The notes beneath the pieces were generated by a model that was given only the letters and a program-made list of their open reading frames with translations, searched no databases and was not told the origin of the DNA. Position numbers and translations under genes: made by a program. Source: Stenotrophomonas sp. 364 (lineage in GTDB: Bacteria > Pseudomonadota > Gammaproteobacteria > Xanthomonadales > Xanthomonadaceae). From it: 64,000 bases of DNA. The stretch spans positions 2,396,001-2,460,000 of the forward strand of contig NZ_CP047135.1 in NCBI RefSeq assembly GCF_009832905.1, in the 5' to 3' direction. Below, piece by piece: positions 43,512-53,860 of the stretch; the first letter of the stretch is position 1, and every line of letters starts with the position of its first letter.

Positions 43512-44093
43512 ATGAAGCTCCTTCACATCGATGCCAGCGTCCTTGGCGACAACTCGGTTTCCCGCCAGCTCTCGGCCGCCGTGGTCCAGCAGTGGCGCGA
43601 CCAGGTGCCGGGCCTGGAAGTGACCTACCGCGACCTGGACGCCCAGCCCGTCGCGCACCTGCGCAGCAGCTCGTTGGCCCAGACCGACCCGGCTGAAGTG
43701 GCCGACGCGGCGCTGGTGCTGGAACAGTTCCTGGCCGCCGACGTGGTGGTTATCGGCTCCCCAATGTACAACTTCAGCGTGGCCTCCACCCTCAAGGCGT
43801 GGATCGACCGCCTGGCGGTGGCCGGCAAGACCTTCAAGTACACCGACACCGGCCCGGTGGGCCTGGCCAGCGGCAAGCGCGTGATCGTGGCCAGCAGCCG
43901 CGGCGGCCTGCACACCGGCGCCCCGACCGACTTCCAGGACCCGTACCTGCGCCAGGTGTTCGCGTTCTTCGGGATCGACGATGTGGAATTCGTGCGCGCC
44001 GAAGGCATCGCCTATTCGCCGCAGCACCGTACCGACGCCATCGCCCAGGCGCTGGCCGCGCTGCCGCAGCCGCGTGAGCTGGCTGCTGCCTAA
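43512..44093 (+). CDS. azoR: FMN-dependent NADH-azoreductase
   Basis: A 193-aa flavodoxin-fold oxidoreductase: KLLHIDASVLGDNSVSRQLS phosphate-binding start, SPMYNFSVASTLKAWIDR flavin loop and SSRGGLHTG. These are the AzoR signatures. It reduces azo and quinone substrates with NADH and acts as a homodimer. An AGGTG site precedes the ATG. Divergent LysR neighbour suggests inducibility. Confidence 0.92.
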   Translation: MKLLHIDASVLGDNSVSRQLSAAVVQQWRDQVPGLEVTYRDLDAQPVAHLRSSSLAQTDPAEVADAALVLEQFLAADVVVIGSPMYNFSVASTLKAWIDRLAVAGKTFKYTDTGPVGLASGKRVIVASSRGGLHTGAPTDFQDPYLRQVFAFFGIDDVEFVRAEGIAYSPQHRTDAIAQALAALPQPRELAAA

Positions 44094-44175
44094 GGGGTAA
44101 CACCACGCCGTTCCTCCTCGTCGTGGCGGCGTGGCGCGCAGCACCGGTTCTCCCTCCCCCGCCGGTGTTGCGCCT

Positions 44176-44205
44176 GATGGCCCCTTTTGGGGCCATCTTC
44201 TTTTT
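44176..44205 (+). terminator. Rho-independent terminator of azoR
   Basis: GATGGCCCC-TTTT-GGGGCCATC followed by TTCTTTTT. The hairpin is 9 bp and perfect. Confidence 0.88.
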
Positions 44206-44290
44206 CAATGGCGCAACTGCGACGTTAGTGCTGGGCGGGCCGTGAGCGATTTATTACGCTGGTCGCCTACCAAGTTCAGGACGGGCCCGC

Positions 44291-44641
44291 ATGCGCTATC
44301 TGGTCGTTGCTCCGCACCGGAGCGAATTCCCCCACCCCATCACGCTGGTGCGCGGCCAGGCGCTGCAGGTGGGCGAGCGTTATGAAGGCGCGGAAGGCTG
44401 GGACGACTGGTACCTGTGCGAAGCCGCCGACCAGGCACCGGGCTGGGTGCCGGCGCAGGTGATCGGGCGGGATGCGCAGGGCGATGCGTTTGCGAAGGAA
44501 GACTACTGCGCGCGCGAGCTGGACGTGGACCCGGACCAGGTGCTGCTGGGTGGGCGCGTGCTGAACGGCTGGGCGTGGTGCGCGCCGGTGGACGGCGGTG
44601 TTGAAGGATGGGTGCCGTTGCGGGTGTTGCAGGCCACTTAA
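44291..44641 (+). CDS. SH3-like domain protein
   Basis: A 116-aa protein: MRYLVVAPHRSEFPHPITLVRGQALQVGERYEGAEGWDDWYLCE then GWVPAQVIGRD and a second similar half ending EGWVPLRVLQA. The repeated GW/V-P pattern is that of tandem SH3 domains. Binding partner unknown, probably cytosolic. Confidence 0.75.
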   Translation: MRYLVVAPHRSEFPHPITLVRGQALQVGERYEGAEGWDDWYLCEAADQAPGWVPAQVIGRDAQGDAFAKEDYCARELDVDPDQVLLGGRVLNGWAWCAPVDGGVEGWVPLRVLQAT

Positions 44642-44660
44642 GAGCCACCCCATGGGTGGC
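44642..44660. repeat. Short palindrome after SH3 gene
   Basis: AGCCACCC-CAT-GGGTGGCT, a perfect 8-bp hairpin immediately after the stop. No T-tract. Confidence 0.5.
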
Positions 44661-44720
44661 TGAACGCAAACCGCCGAACCTGCCCGGTAGAGCCGCCCCC
44701 GCCGAGGTGATGCACAAACA

Positions 44721-44746
44721 AAAAACCCGCCGTTCGGCGGGTTTTT
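44721..44746. terminator. Bidirectional terminator by serS
   Basis: AAAAACCCGCCG-TTC-GGCGGGTTTTT, symmetric with A and T tracts, ends the serS transcript and the convergent one. Confidence 0.88.
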
Positions 44747-44752
44747 CGTGGA

Positions 44753-46066
<1,314 letters not shown>

Positions 46067-46166
46067 TTATCGCCTGTTACGCGGATTTCTGCCGCCCGGG
46101 GGCCGCCATGTACCCCTCAGTCATTGCGGGCGTGGCAGAATCGGGGGGTCCACTACGGTATGGCTC

Positions 46167-46796
46167 ATGTCCGCTTCCCGCTCTTCGTCTGGCAAGAACA
46201 TCACCTTCCACCTGCCCCGGCGCAGCCTGATGATCGCCGGCATCGCCTTCGGCGTTGGTGTGCTGCTGTTCCTGGTGGTGTGGCTGAGCAGCCGCAACGA
46301 CGACTTCTACAAGGCCGGCCCGGCGGCGACGCCGCAGCAGGTGGCCGACATCGAGCCGCTGCCCGAGCCCCTGCCCGCCGCAGCCGGCTCCAGCGACATG
46401 CCCGACGCCAAACCCCTGCCGCCCGGCGAGGACGCCCCGCAGCTGGTGGAAACCGCGCCCCCGCCGCCGCCCGCCGCAGCCGCTGCTCCGCCGACCGAGG
46501 CCCCGGTGGCCGCCGCTGCCGGCGACCGCCCGCAGCCCATCGCCGACCAGTCGCCACCGCCTTCGTATCCGCCTGCCGCGCTGCGTCGTGGCGATGCCGG
46601 CACGGTGGTGGTGCGCGTGGATGTGGATGCCACCGGCTACCCCTCCAACGTAACCATCATCGAACGCAGCGGTTCACGCGATCTTGATCGGGCCGCAGCG
46701 GATGCGGTACGCCGTTGGCGCTTCCAGCCGGCGCAGAGCAATGGCCAGCCGGTGCCGGGCAGCATCGAGGTACCGTTCGACTTCAAGCCGCAGTAA
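46167..46796 (+). CDS. TonB C-terminal domain energy-transfer protein 1
   Basis: A 209-aa protein: short basic N terminus, membrane helix SLMIAGIAFGVGVLLFLVVWL (~22-42), long Pro/Ala-rich periplasmic spacer, and a TonB C-terminal domain (PPAALRRGDAGTVVVRVDVDATGYPSNVTIIERSGSRDLDRAAADAVRRWRFQPA). No exbB/exbD nearby. It may energise outer-membrane receptors. The much longer in-frame upstream extension is antisense to serS and rejected. Confidence 0.8.
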   Translation: MSASRSSSGKNITFHLPRRSLMIAGIAFGVGVLLFLVVWLSSRNDDFYKAGPAATPQQVADIEPLPEPLPAAAGSSDMPDAKPLPPGEDAPQLVETAPPPPPAAAAAPPTEAPVAAAAGDRPQPIADQSPPPSYPPAALRRGDAGTVVVRVDVDATGYPSNVTIIERSGSRDLDRAAADAVRRWRFQPAQSNGQPVPGSIEVPFDFKPQ

Positions 46797-46953
46797 TCCG
46801 CGGCCGCCGGATCATCACGCAACGCTGATTCGGCAACGGCTCATCAAGCTGAACCTCGATGGCAATGCAGTCGCCGCGTTGACGGTGCGCTGACACATCC
46901 ACAACCGGGTACGGGCAAGACTGCGGGTGTCAAAACGACATCAGGAGTTCGCC

Positions 46954-47532
46954 ATGAGTGTTACCCATGCCCATGACATGCACGCTTCGCCGCAGCATCA
47001 GCGCGACGTGACCGATGAACCGGCCCGCCGCGGCACTTCGCCGTGGTTGTGGATGGCGCTGATCGTGGCGATGTTTGCCGCCGCGCTGGTCTGGTTGCGC
47101 TACGCCAACCCCAGCGAAACCAGCACCGCACCAGTAGGCGAGCGTATGTTGCCGGCTACCGAAACGCCGGTTGCTACCACTGCACCCGCTCCTGCGACGC
47201 GCCAGGCTGCACCGGCCACCACCCAGCGCAAGCCGGCCGCAGCCGCGCGTAACCGCGAGGCGCGCCCGCTGGCCAGCAATGCCAAGCCGACCTATCCGCC
47301 GAGTGCGCTGCGCAGTGGCGTGCAGGGCAGCGTAGTGGCCAGCCTTAGCGTGGACCCCAGTGGCCACGTGACCGATGCCAGCATCGTGCAGCGTACGGGT
47401 TCGCGTGACCGCGACCTGGACCGCGCCGTGCTGACCACCGTGCGCAACTGGCAGTTCGAGCCAGCCATGAACAATGGTCGTGCGGTGGCCAGCGTGGTGC
47501 GCGTGCCGGTGGATTTCCGTACCGAGCGCTAA
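46954..47532 (+). CDS. TonB C-terminal domain energy-transfer protein 2
   Basis: A 192-aa protein with CAGGAG upstream of MSVTHAHDMH. Membrane helix PWLWMALIVAMFAAALVWL (~30-48), Ala/Pro/Thr spacer, TonB domain YPPSALRSGVQGSVVASLSVDPSGHVTDASIVQRTGSRDRDLDRAVLTTVRNWQFEPA. It is a tandem relative of the protein encoded just upstream. Partner receptors unknown. Confidence 0.8.
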   Translation: MSVTHAHDMHASPQHQRDVTDEPARRGTSPWLWMALIVAMFAAALVWLRYANPSETSTAPVGERMLPATETPVATTAPAPATRQAAPATTQRKPAAAARNREARPLASNAKPTYPPSALRSGVQGSVVASLSVDPSGHVTDASIVQRTGSRDRDLDRAVLTTVRNWQFEPAMNNGRAVASVVRVPVDFRTER

Positions 47533-47555
47533 GTTGCGGCGCTGAGGCGGGAACC

Positions 47556-47585
47556 AAAAAGGGAGGCCAATGGCCTCCCTTTTTT
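47556..47585 (+). terminator. Terminator after second TonB-type gene
   Basis: AAAAAGGGAGGCC-AAT-GGCCTCCCTTTTT, perfect stem with T-tract. Confidence 0.9.
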
Positions 47586-47591
47586 GTGCGC

Positions 47592-47873
47592 GTAGTGCCG
47601 GGCTCTGCCCGGCAACCAAGCACATGCGACGGCAATCACGCATATTCCGACGCAAAGGGCAGCCGGGCAGAGCCCGGCTCTACGAGAAGCAATCCTGCAT
47701 TTGCCGGCGCAAAGTGCAGCCGGGCAGAGCCCGGCTCTACGAGAAGCAATCCTGCATTTGCCGACGCAAACGGCAGCCGGGCAGAGCCCGGCTCTACGAG
47801 CAATCATGCACCACCGTAGTGCCGGGCTCTGCCCGGCAACCAGGCAACGGCCGCCGGGCAAAGCCCGGCGCCG
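47592..47873. repeat. Cluster of SMAG/REP palindromes with 57-bp tandem repeat
   Basis: Six GTAG-type palindromes of the form GTAG-GCCGGGCTCTGCCCGGC are packed here: 47592-47616, 47661-47683, 47718-47740, 47775-47797, 47816-47840 and a variant at 47851-47873. The units starting at 47651, 47708 and 47765 form a direct tandem array with a period of exactly 57 bp. This family is characteristic of Stenotrophomonas intergenic regions and forms transcript hairpins. Confidence 0.9.
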
Positions 47874-47877
47874 CGCG

Positions 47878-49191
47878 TCAGGCGCTGCGCAGCCCGAAAC
47901 CCGCCCCGGTGGACAGGCCATCGAAATCCGGGAACGAGGTGGCGACGTTGGCGATGTCGTTCACCCGCACTTCGCCACTGCTGAGCTGGCCGGCAATGGC
48001 GAACGCCATGGCGATGCGGTGGTCGCCGTGGCTTTCGATGGTGCCGCTGCCCAGCGTGCTGCCGCCGTGGATGGTGGCGCCGTCGTCGGTTTCGTCCACC
48101 TGCACGCCCAGCGTGCGCAGGCCGGTGGCCATGGCCGCCAGGCGATCGGATTCCTTGACCCGCAGTTCGGCGGCGCCGCGCACCACCGTGTTGCCTTGCG
48201 CGGCGGCCGCAGCCACGAACAACGCGGGGAACTCGTCGATCATGTCCGGCACCAGCGCTTCGGGAATCTCCGCACCGTGCAGCGGGGCGTAACGCACCAC
48301 CAGGTCGGCCACGGCTTCCCCGCCCTGCTCGGCATGATTTTCTTCGGTGATGTCCGCACCCATCAGCCGCAGCGCGGCCAGCAGACCGGTGCGGCGCGGG
48401 TTGAGGCCCACCGCGCGCAGGCGCAGTTCGGAGCCGGGAATGATGCTGGCGGCCACCAGGAAGAACGCCGCAGAGGAGAAGTCGGCGGGTACCACGATGT
48501 CGGTGGCGCGCAGGCGCTGGCCGCCGCGCAGGCGGGCCTTGCCGGGCGAGAACTCGATGTCCACGCCAAACGCGCGCAGCATGCGCTCGCTGTAGTCGCG
48601 GGTGGGGTGCGGTTCGTTCACCGTGGTCTCGCCGTCGGCATACAGGCCGGCCAGCAATACCGCGGATTTGACCTGCGCGCTGGCCACCGGCGAGGCGAAG
48701 TCGATGCCCTTCAGCGTCTGGCCGCCATGCACGTGCAGCGGCGGCGTACCGTCGCTTTCGGTGTCGATCTTGGCGCCCATCAGCGCCAACGGGCCGGTGA
48801 CACGGCGCATCGGGCGGCGCGAGAGCGACTCGTCGCCCACCATCACGCTGTCGAACGGTTGCGCGGCCAGCAGGCCGGCCAGCAGGCGCATGCCGGTGCC
48901 GGCGTTGCCGCAGTCCAGCGGTGCGGTGGGGGCCTTCAGACCATCCACGCCGACGCCATGCACCACACGCTGCGACGGCGACGGGGTGTCGATGCGCACG
49001 CCCATCTGGGCAAAGATGGCGGCGGTGGCGCGGGTGTCCTCGCCTTCCAGGAAGCCATCGATGTGCGACACGCCGTCGGCCAGCGCGGCGAACATCACCG
49101 AGCGGTGCGACACGGATTTGTCACCGGGGATGGTCAGGGTGCCCTGCAGGGGCTGGCCCTTGTGGGCAATCCAGTACGGCGTAGCGGTCAT
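47878..49191 (-). CDS. aroA: 3-phosphoshikimate 1-carboxyvinyltransferase
   Basis: A 437-aa EPSP synthase joining shikimate-3-phosphate and PEP in the aromatic pathway. Signatures: PGDKSVSHRSVMFAALADG near the start, LDCGNAGTGMRLLAGLL, RRPMRRV, and DEFPALF / ELRVKESDR. The GNAGTGMR-L form (Gly in place of Ala-96, with Leu) fits class II enzymes. It is the last gene of the serC-pheA-aroA set, 112 bp after pheA. Confidence 0.96.
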   Translation of the reverse strand: MTATPYWIAHKGQPLQGTLTIPGDKSVSHRSVMFAALADGVSHIDGFLEGEDTRATAAIFAQMGVRIDTPSPSQRVVHGVGVDGLKAPTAPLDCGNAGTGMRLLAGLLAAQPFDSVMVGDESLSRRPMRRVTGPLALMGAKIDTESDGTPPLHVHGGQTLKGIDFASPVASAQVKSAVLLAGLYADGETTVNEPHPTRDYSERMLRAFGVDIEFSPGKARLRGGQRLRATDIVVPADFSSAAFFLVAASIIPGSELRLRAVGLNPRRTGLLAALRLMGADITEENHAEQGGEAVADLVVRYAPLHGAEIPEALVPDMIDEFPALFVAAAAAQGNTVVRGAAELRVKESDRLAAMATGLRTLGVQVDETDDGATIHGGSTLGSGTIESHGDHRIAMAFAIAGQLSSGEVRVNDIANVATSFPDFDGLSTGAGFGLRSA

Positions 49192-49303
49192 CGAAGGATC
49201 CTGTCAGGCAGCCGCGCGGGCGGCGATGCAGCGGTGTACGGGAAAGCGGCGCGCCGGGCTGGCGACGCCACCGAAGGCGCAGCACAGGGCTGCGCCGAGG
49301 CGA

Positions 49304-50497
49304 TCAGGGCACGGCGACCGGGTAGGAACCCAGCACCTTGATCTGTGCAGAGTGCGCTTCCAGTTCGGCCAGCGCCGCCTGCATCGCGGCATCCTCGATG
49401 TGGCCGGCCAGGTCGATGAAGAAGCCGTACTCCCACTTGGCGTTGTGCGAGGGCCGCGACTCGATGCGGTTCATGCTGATGCCGTGGCGCGCGAACGGGC
49501 TGAGCACGTCGAACAGCGCGCCGGGCTTGTCGTGGATGAACACCAGTACCGAGGTCCGGTCGTGGCCGGAGGTGGGGAAGATGTTGCGGCCCACCACCAG
49601 GAAGCGGGTGGTGTTGTCGGCATCGTTCTGGATGGGCTTGGTCACCACCTTCTTCAGGCCGTACACGTGCCCGGCGCTCTCCCCGCCAATGGCGGCGGCG
49701 TCGTCGGCATTGCGGGCGCGGCGCGCGCCTTCGGCATTGCTCGACACCGGGATCTTCTCGGCCTTGGGCAGGTTGGCGCGCAGCCACGAGGAGGTCTGCA
49801 TGAACGACTGCGGGTGGCCATACACGCGCTCCACATCCTCCAGCCGACCACTGCGGGACATCAGGTACTGCTGCACGCGCAGTTCCACTTCGCCGCAGAT
49901 TTTCAGGTTGGAGGTCAGGAACATGTCCAGGGTGATCTGGATGGTGCCTTGCCCAGAGTTTTCCACCGGCACCACGCCGAAATCGGCATTGCCCGCTTCC
50001 ACTTCCTGGAACACTTCTTCAATGCTGGCCAGCGGCAGGCCCAGCGCGGAGCGGCCGAAGTGCTTGAGCACGGCCTGCTGGCTGAAAGTGCCTTCCGGAC
50101 CCAGGTAGCCAATCTTCAGCGGCTCCTGCTGGGCCAGGCAGGCCGACATGATTTCGCGGAACACATGCACCAGCACTTCATCGCTGAGCGGGCCTTCGTT
50201 GCGGTCCACCACCATGCGCAGCACCTGCGCTTCGCGCTCGGGGCGGTAGTAGTCCACGGCGGCGGCGAGCTTGCCCTTGGCCTTGCCCACCTGGTGGGCG
50301 AAGTTGGCGCGCTCGGCGATGAGCGCCTGGATGCTGCGGTCGATGTGGTCGATCTTGGCGCGCACGTCCGACAGCACCGGTGCGGGCGTGCTGGCAACGG
50401 CAGCGGCCTTGCCGGGGGCGGCCGCCGCAGGTGCGGCGGCCTTGGGCTTGGACGGCGCCTTGGCGGCGGCCTTGGGCTTGGCGGGTTTGGTGGCCAT
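49304..50497 (-). CDS. pheA: Chorismate mutase / prephenate dehydratase
   Basis: A 397-aa bifunctional P-protein making phenylpyruvate from chorismate. An unusual Lys/Ala/Pro-rich N-terminal extension (residues 1-40) precedes the AroQ mutase helix (SDVRAKIDHIDRSIQALIAERANFAHQVGKAK). The dehydratase starts LKIGYLGPEGTFSQQA (~127) and includes NDADNTTRFLVVG; the C-terminal ACT domain has GALFDVLSPFARHGISMNRIESRPS, the phenylalanine-binding ESRP motif. 51 bp downstream of serC, so probably co-transcribed. Confidence 0.96.
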   Translation of the reverse strand: MATKPAKPKAAAKAPSKPKAAAPAAAAPGKAAAVASTPAPVLSDVRAKIDHIDRSIQALIAERANFAHQVGKAKGKLAAAVDYYRPEREAQVLRMVVDRNEGPLSDEVLVHVFREIMSACLAQQEPLKIGYLGPEGTFSQQAVLKHFGRSALGLPLASIEEVFQEVEAGNADFGVVPVENSGQGTIQITLDMFLTSNLKICGEVELRVQQYLMSRSGRLEDVERVYGHPQSFMQTSSWLRANLPKAEKIPVSSNAEGARRARNADDAAAIGGESAGHVYGLKKVVTKPIQNDADNTTRFLVVGRNIFPTSGHDRTSVLVFIHDKPGALFDVLSPFARHGISMNRIESRPSHNAKWEYGFFIDLAGHIEDAAMQAALAELEAHSAQIKVLGSYPVAVP

Positions 50498-50548
50498 CTG
50501 GGTTCCAGGTGCAGTGGGGCGTCGCGCGCCCCGGGAAATACGAAAACG

Positions 50549-51634
50549 TCAGCCGTGGCGCTGCTGGAAATCGGCCATGAAGGCGACCAGCGCCTGCGCG
50601 CCTTCCACCGGCATGGCGTTGTACAGCGAGGCCCGGATACCGCCCACGGCGGCATGGCCCTTCAGCGCGAGCAGGCCGGCGGCCTTGGACTCGCTGACAA
50701 AGCGCGCGTTGAGGGTGTCGTCGGGCAGGAAGAACGGGATGTTCATGCGCGAACGGGCGGCCGGCACCACCTCGTTGCGGTAGAACCCGCCGGAGGCATC
50801 GATGGCGCCATACACCAGCGCGGCCTTGGCGGCGTTGCGGCGGGCGAATTCTTCGACGCCGCCTTCGGCCAGCATCCACTCGAACACCAGCCCGGCCAGG
50901 TACCAGTTCCAGGTGGGCGGGGTGTTGAGCATGGAATCGCGCGCCACGTGCGAGCGGTAATTGAAGATGTCCGCGCGCGGCTGGCCGGCCCGTTCGAGCA
51001 GGTCGCGGCGCACGATCACCACCGACACGCCCACCGGGCCCAGGTTCTTCTGCGCGCCGGCGTAGATCAGCCCGTACTTGCTGACATCGAGCGGTTCGCT
51101 GGCGATGGAGGAGCTGAAATCGGCGAACAGCGGTGCCTGGCCGACGTCGGGGGTGTCACGGAACTCGACGCCGTGGATGGTCTCGTTGGCGGTGATGTGC
51201 ACGTAGGCGGCATCGGCCGAGAGCTGCCACGTGTCGCGCGCGGGGATGTCGTGGAAGCCGTTGGCTTCGCTGCTGGCGGCCACATTGACGTTGACGTAGG
51301 GCGTGACCTGCTTGATGGCGGTCTTGCCCCAGTGCCCGGTGAGCACGTAGTCCACGGTCTGGCCGGGCTGGGCGAAGTTGAGCGCCAGCAGGGCCTGCTG
51401 GGTGGTGGCGCCACCGGCCAGGAAAAGCACGGCGTAGTCGTCGGGGATGCCGATCAGGCGGCGCAGGTCGGCGTCGGCCTTGGCCGCGACGGCCATGAAC
51501 TCCGGGCCGCGGTGGCTCATTTCGACAATGGAGGCGCCAGCGCCGTTCCATTCCAACATCTCTTCCTGCGCCTTGCGCAGGACCGATTCCGGCAGGGTTG
51601 CAGGGCCGGCACTGAAGTTGAACGCGCGCGTCAT
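50549..51634 (-). CDS. serC: Phosphoserine aminotransferase
   Basis: A 361-aa PLP enzyme acting in serine and pyridoxine synthesis. Signatures: [74 protein letters not shown] with the PLP lysine in AQKN. The ATG at 51634 is chosen over a longer frame because it gives the standard N terminus. First gene of serC-pheA-aroA. Confidence 0.96.
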   Translation of the reverse strand: MTRAFNFSAGPATLPESVLRKAQEEMLEWNGAGASIVEMSHRGPEFMAVAAKADADLRRLIGIPDDYAVLFLAGGATTQQALLALNFAQPGQTVDYVLTGHWGKTAIKQVTPYVNVNVAASSEANGFHDIPARDTWQLSADAAYVHITANETIHGVEFRDTPDVGQAPLFADFSSSIASEPLDVSKYGLIYAGAQKNLGPVGVSVVIVRRDLLERAGQPRADIFNYRSHVARDSMLNTPPTWNWYLAGLVFEWMLAEGGVEEFARRNAAKAALVYGAIDASGGFYRNEVVPAARSRMNIPFFLPDDTLNARFVSESKAAGLLALKGHAAVGGIRASLYNAMPVEGAQALVAFMADFQQRHG

Positions 51635-51762
51635 GTCACACCTATGGGGCAAGACCCCTAGTATGCCGCAGCGCACCAGGCTTTAGGCCTTGCAGGACAA
51701 GGCGAATTTGGTTGCAAACGAATCTATCGAGATCGACACCCAGCCAGCCCCGGCGCCCCCGG

Positions 51763-51787
51763 GTGGTGCCGGCCGCTGGCCGGCAAC
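51763..51787. repeat. SMAG-like palindrome
   Basis: GTGGTGCCGGCC-GCT-GGCCGGCAAC, a single copy of a GTAG-type repeat between serC and the FHA gene. Confidence 0.7.
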
Positions 51788-51805
51788 GTCATGTGCGATG
51801 ACCCT

Positions 51806-52636
51806 TTACCGTGCACCGAACCAGAGCAGGCCGCTGATCACCGCAGCCAGCAGCAGCGCGCTGGCCAGCAACCACGGCCAACGGCTCACGCGCACGGGCT
51901 TGACCGGCGCTGCATCGTGGGTGGGCAGGTCCAGCAGGTCGTCCTCGTCTTCGCTGACGATCCGGGTGCGGGCGTCGTGCGGCACTTCCAGCACGAACCG
52001 GTGCTGGGTGTCGAACACCAGCTGGTCGCCGGGCAGCAGCCAGCAATGGCGAACCGCCACGCCGTTGACCCGGGTCGATTCGCCCGCGCCGAGGTCGCGC
52101 AGCAGTACGCGGTCGCCGTGCAGCTCCAGCCGTGCGTGCTGCTCGGCAAACGCAGGGTCGTCGATGGCGATGTCGGCCTCGGCGCTGCGGCCGATCAGGC
52201 GCGGACGGTCCAGCGTGAAGCTGCGCCCGTGGTGCTGGCCGCCCAACCCACGCAACAGGCGCAGTTCGTCGCTGCCGGCGTCACTGCGTGGCGGCGCCTG
52301 GGCGAGCGCGTCGCTCTCCCCCTGGATCACCATCTCCACGCCATCCACGTACACCGCGTCGCCCGCACGCAGCATGGCCATGCGCCGCACGGGGCGGCCG
52401 TTGACGTGGATGCCGCGCGTGCCGGTGGCGACCTGCAGCCAGAGGCCGCGGTCGTCCAGGCAGAACTGTGCAAGCAGCAGGGTGCCGGTGGCGTGACCGC
52501 CCAGCCGGACAGTACCCGAAGCGTGGCGCACGATGCGCTGCACCCCGGGCCGCAGCGGCTGGTCGGGGTGTTGGCGTTGGGTGAAGTGAACTAGCAGGTT
52601 CTGCACGCGGCGAAAGCCTAGCAGGTTGCATGTCAT
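51806..52636 (-). CDS. FHA-domain membrane protein
   Basis: A 276-aa protein with two FHA-type phosphothreonine-binding modules: HASGTVRLGGHATGTLLLAQFCLDDRG / TGTRGIHVNGRPV and LIGRSAEADIAIDDPAFAEQHARLELHGDRVLLRDLGAGESTRVNG, then a C-terminal membrane helix WLLASALLLAAVISGLLWFGA. The start near 52636 was set by excluding a long antisense-like extension. It probably reads a Ser/Thr kinase output; no kinase is adjacent. Confidence 0.75.
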   Translation of the reverse strand: MTCNLLGFRRVQNLLVHFTQRQHPDQPLRPGVQRIVRHASGTVRLGGHATGTLLLAQFCLDDRGLWLQVATGTRGIHVNGRPVRRMAMLRAGDAVYVDGVEMVIQGESDALAQAPPRSDAGSDELRLLRGLGGQHHGRSFTLDRPRLIGRSAEADIAIDDPAFAEQHARLELHGDRVLLRDLGAGESTRVNGVAVRHCWLLPGDQLVFDTQHRFVLEVPHDARTRIVSEDEDDLLDLPTHDAAPVKPVRVSRWPWLLASALLLAAVISGLLWFGAR

Positions 52637-52726
52637 CGAAGAAGAAGTGTGATGCAGTCCTTGGAGTTGGGCGCAAGGATGCGCACAATGCACGCCCTTC
52701 CCCGCTGCCGCCCGCCAGGAGCTCCC

Positions 52727-53002
52727 ATGTCCAGCATTGATATCCGCCACGCCCATTCCCTGCCCATCGATGGCGCCCGCAAGGCGATCGAAGAGGTGGC
52801 CGCCAAGCTGTCCGAGCGCTTCGGCCTGCAGAGCAACTGGGTGGGCGACGTGTTGAACTTCAGCGGCTCCGGCGTGGACGGTGCGATCGAACTGCAGCCG
52901 GGCCAGGTGCACGTGACCGCCAAGCTGGGCTTCCTGCTGTCGGCGATGAAGGGCATGGTCGAGGGCGAGATCCAGCGCGTGCTGAAGGAAAAGCTGGGCT
53001 GA
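52727..53002 (+). CDS. Polyhydroxyalkanoate system family protein
   Basis: A 91-aa protein MSSIDIRHAHSLPIDGARKAIEEVAAKLSERFGLQSNW..., with CAGGAG upstream. The pattern of conserved IR-HSL and SGSGVDGAIELQPGQVHVTAKLGFL matches the PHA_gran_rgn small-protein family found beside phasin genes. It likely sits on storage granules or membranes. 88 bp before the phasin gene. Confidence 0.8.
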   Translation: MSSIDIRHAHSLPIDGARKAIEEVAAKLSERFGLQSNWVGDVLNFSGSGVDGAIELQPGQVHVTAKLGFLLSAMKGMVEGEIQRVLKEKLG

Positions 53003-53089
53003 ATCGCGGCGCGTCCGCAGGCGCCGGCCATCACATGGCGCAAAGCTGGCGCTGATTAGCATCGGGGTGTCCATCCACAGGATCGCCCC

Positions 53090-53590
53090 ATGACCGCACA
53101 CGACGACTTCGACGACCGCGACACCCGCAGCCCCGACGACAAGCCCTCGCTGGGCGAACAGGCCGAACGCTTTTCGCGCCGGTTGACTGGTTCGGCCCAG
53201 CAGGTATGGCTGGCCGGCCTTGGCGCCTTGGGCCGCGCCCAGGCCGAAGGCAGCCGCGTGTTCGACACGCTGGTCCGGGAAGGCGAAACCATCGAGGCCC
53301 GCAACCGCGAGCAGAGCGGCGATGCCCCGCGCTGGCGCGACAACGTGGAAGAACAGCTGGGCGAGGCCCGCGAAAAGGCCGCCGGCACCTGGGACAGGGT
53401 GGAAAAGGCCTTCGATGACCGGGTGCAGGGCGTCCTCAAGCGCCTGCACATCCCCACCGCCGAGGACGTGGCCGCCTTGAACGCCCGTATCGATGCGCTC
53501 AATGCCCGGGTCAACCGCGCCGAGGCCCGTAATGCCTCACCCAATGCCGACCCGTCCCCCGGCACGCACCAGGGTCCGGGCGGCGCCTGA
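53090..53590 (+). CDS. Phasin-family granule protein
   Basis: A 166-aa protein with a helical phasin core: SAQQVWLAGLGALGRAQAEGSRVFDTLVREGETIEAR (about residues 35-72), followed by a charged helix and a heptad-rich NARIDALNARVNRAEARN tail. Phasins coat polyhydroxyalkanoate granules. Neighbour of the PHA-system protein supports this. Confidence 0.85.
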   Translation: MTAHDDFDDRDTRSPDDKPSLGEQAERFSRRLTGSAQQVWLAGLGALGRAQAEGSRVFDTLVREGETIEARNREQSGDAPRWRDNVEEQLGEAREKAAGTWDRVEKAFDDRVQGVLKRLHIPTAEDVAALNARIDALNARVNRAEARNASPNADPSPGTHQGPGGA

Positions 53591-53657
53591 GCCCGACTTG
53601 GGGGCCATCAGCGCCGGATGTTGCAAAGCAGCACGGCATTGATGACAATCGAAACCG

Positions 53658-53716
53658 ACCCGCCAATCGCTTCTTCGCCGTTTGTTCCCTCCCCTCACGG
53701 CTACGGATTGGCGGGT
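53658..53716 (+). terminator. Possible terminator after phasin gene
   Basis: ACCCGCCAATC and GATTGGCGGGT pair perfectly over 11 bp around a 37-nt loop and are followed by TTTTC. The loop is long for a terminator. Confidence 0.4.
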
Positions 53717-53860
53717 TTTCTGTGTCTGCTGCTCCAAAGTGAGACGTCCGTCACCGGCTGGGGCGCTGACTTCCGCGCGTTCGGATTGAAGTGCCCCCGC
53801 AGACGCCTGCGAGCGCATATAAACTGTCAATCGCACATCCGTGTTCATCTCTAGCGCCTC

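Noticed and set aside
48602..51661. A 1019-codon rightward open frame
   Set aside because: It lies antisense to aroA, pheA and serC and is Gly/His/Val-rich, the usual shadow of GC-rich genes.
51806..53449. FHA protein as a 547-aa product
   Set aside because: The N-terminal half is antisense to the phasin and PHA-system genes; the FHA gene is taken to start at 52636.
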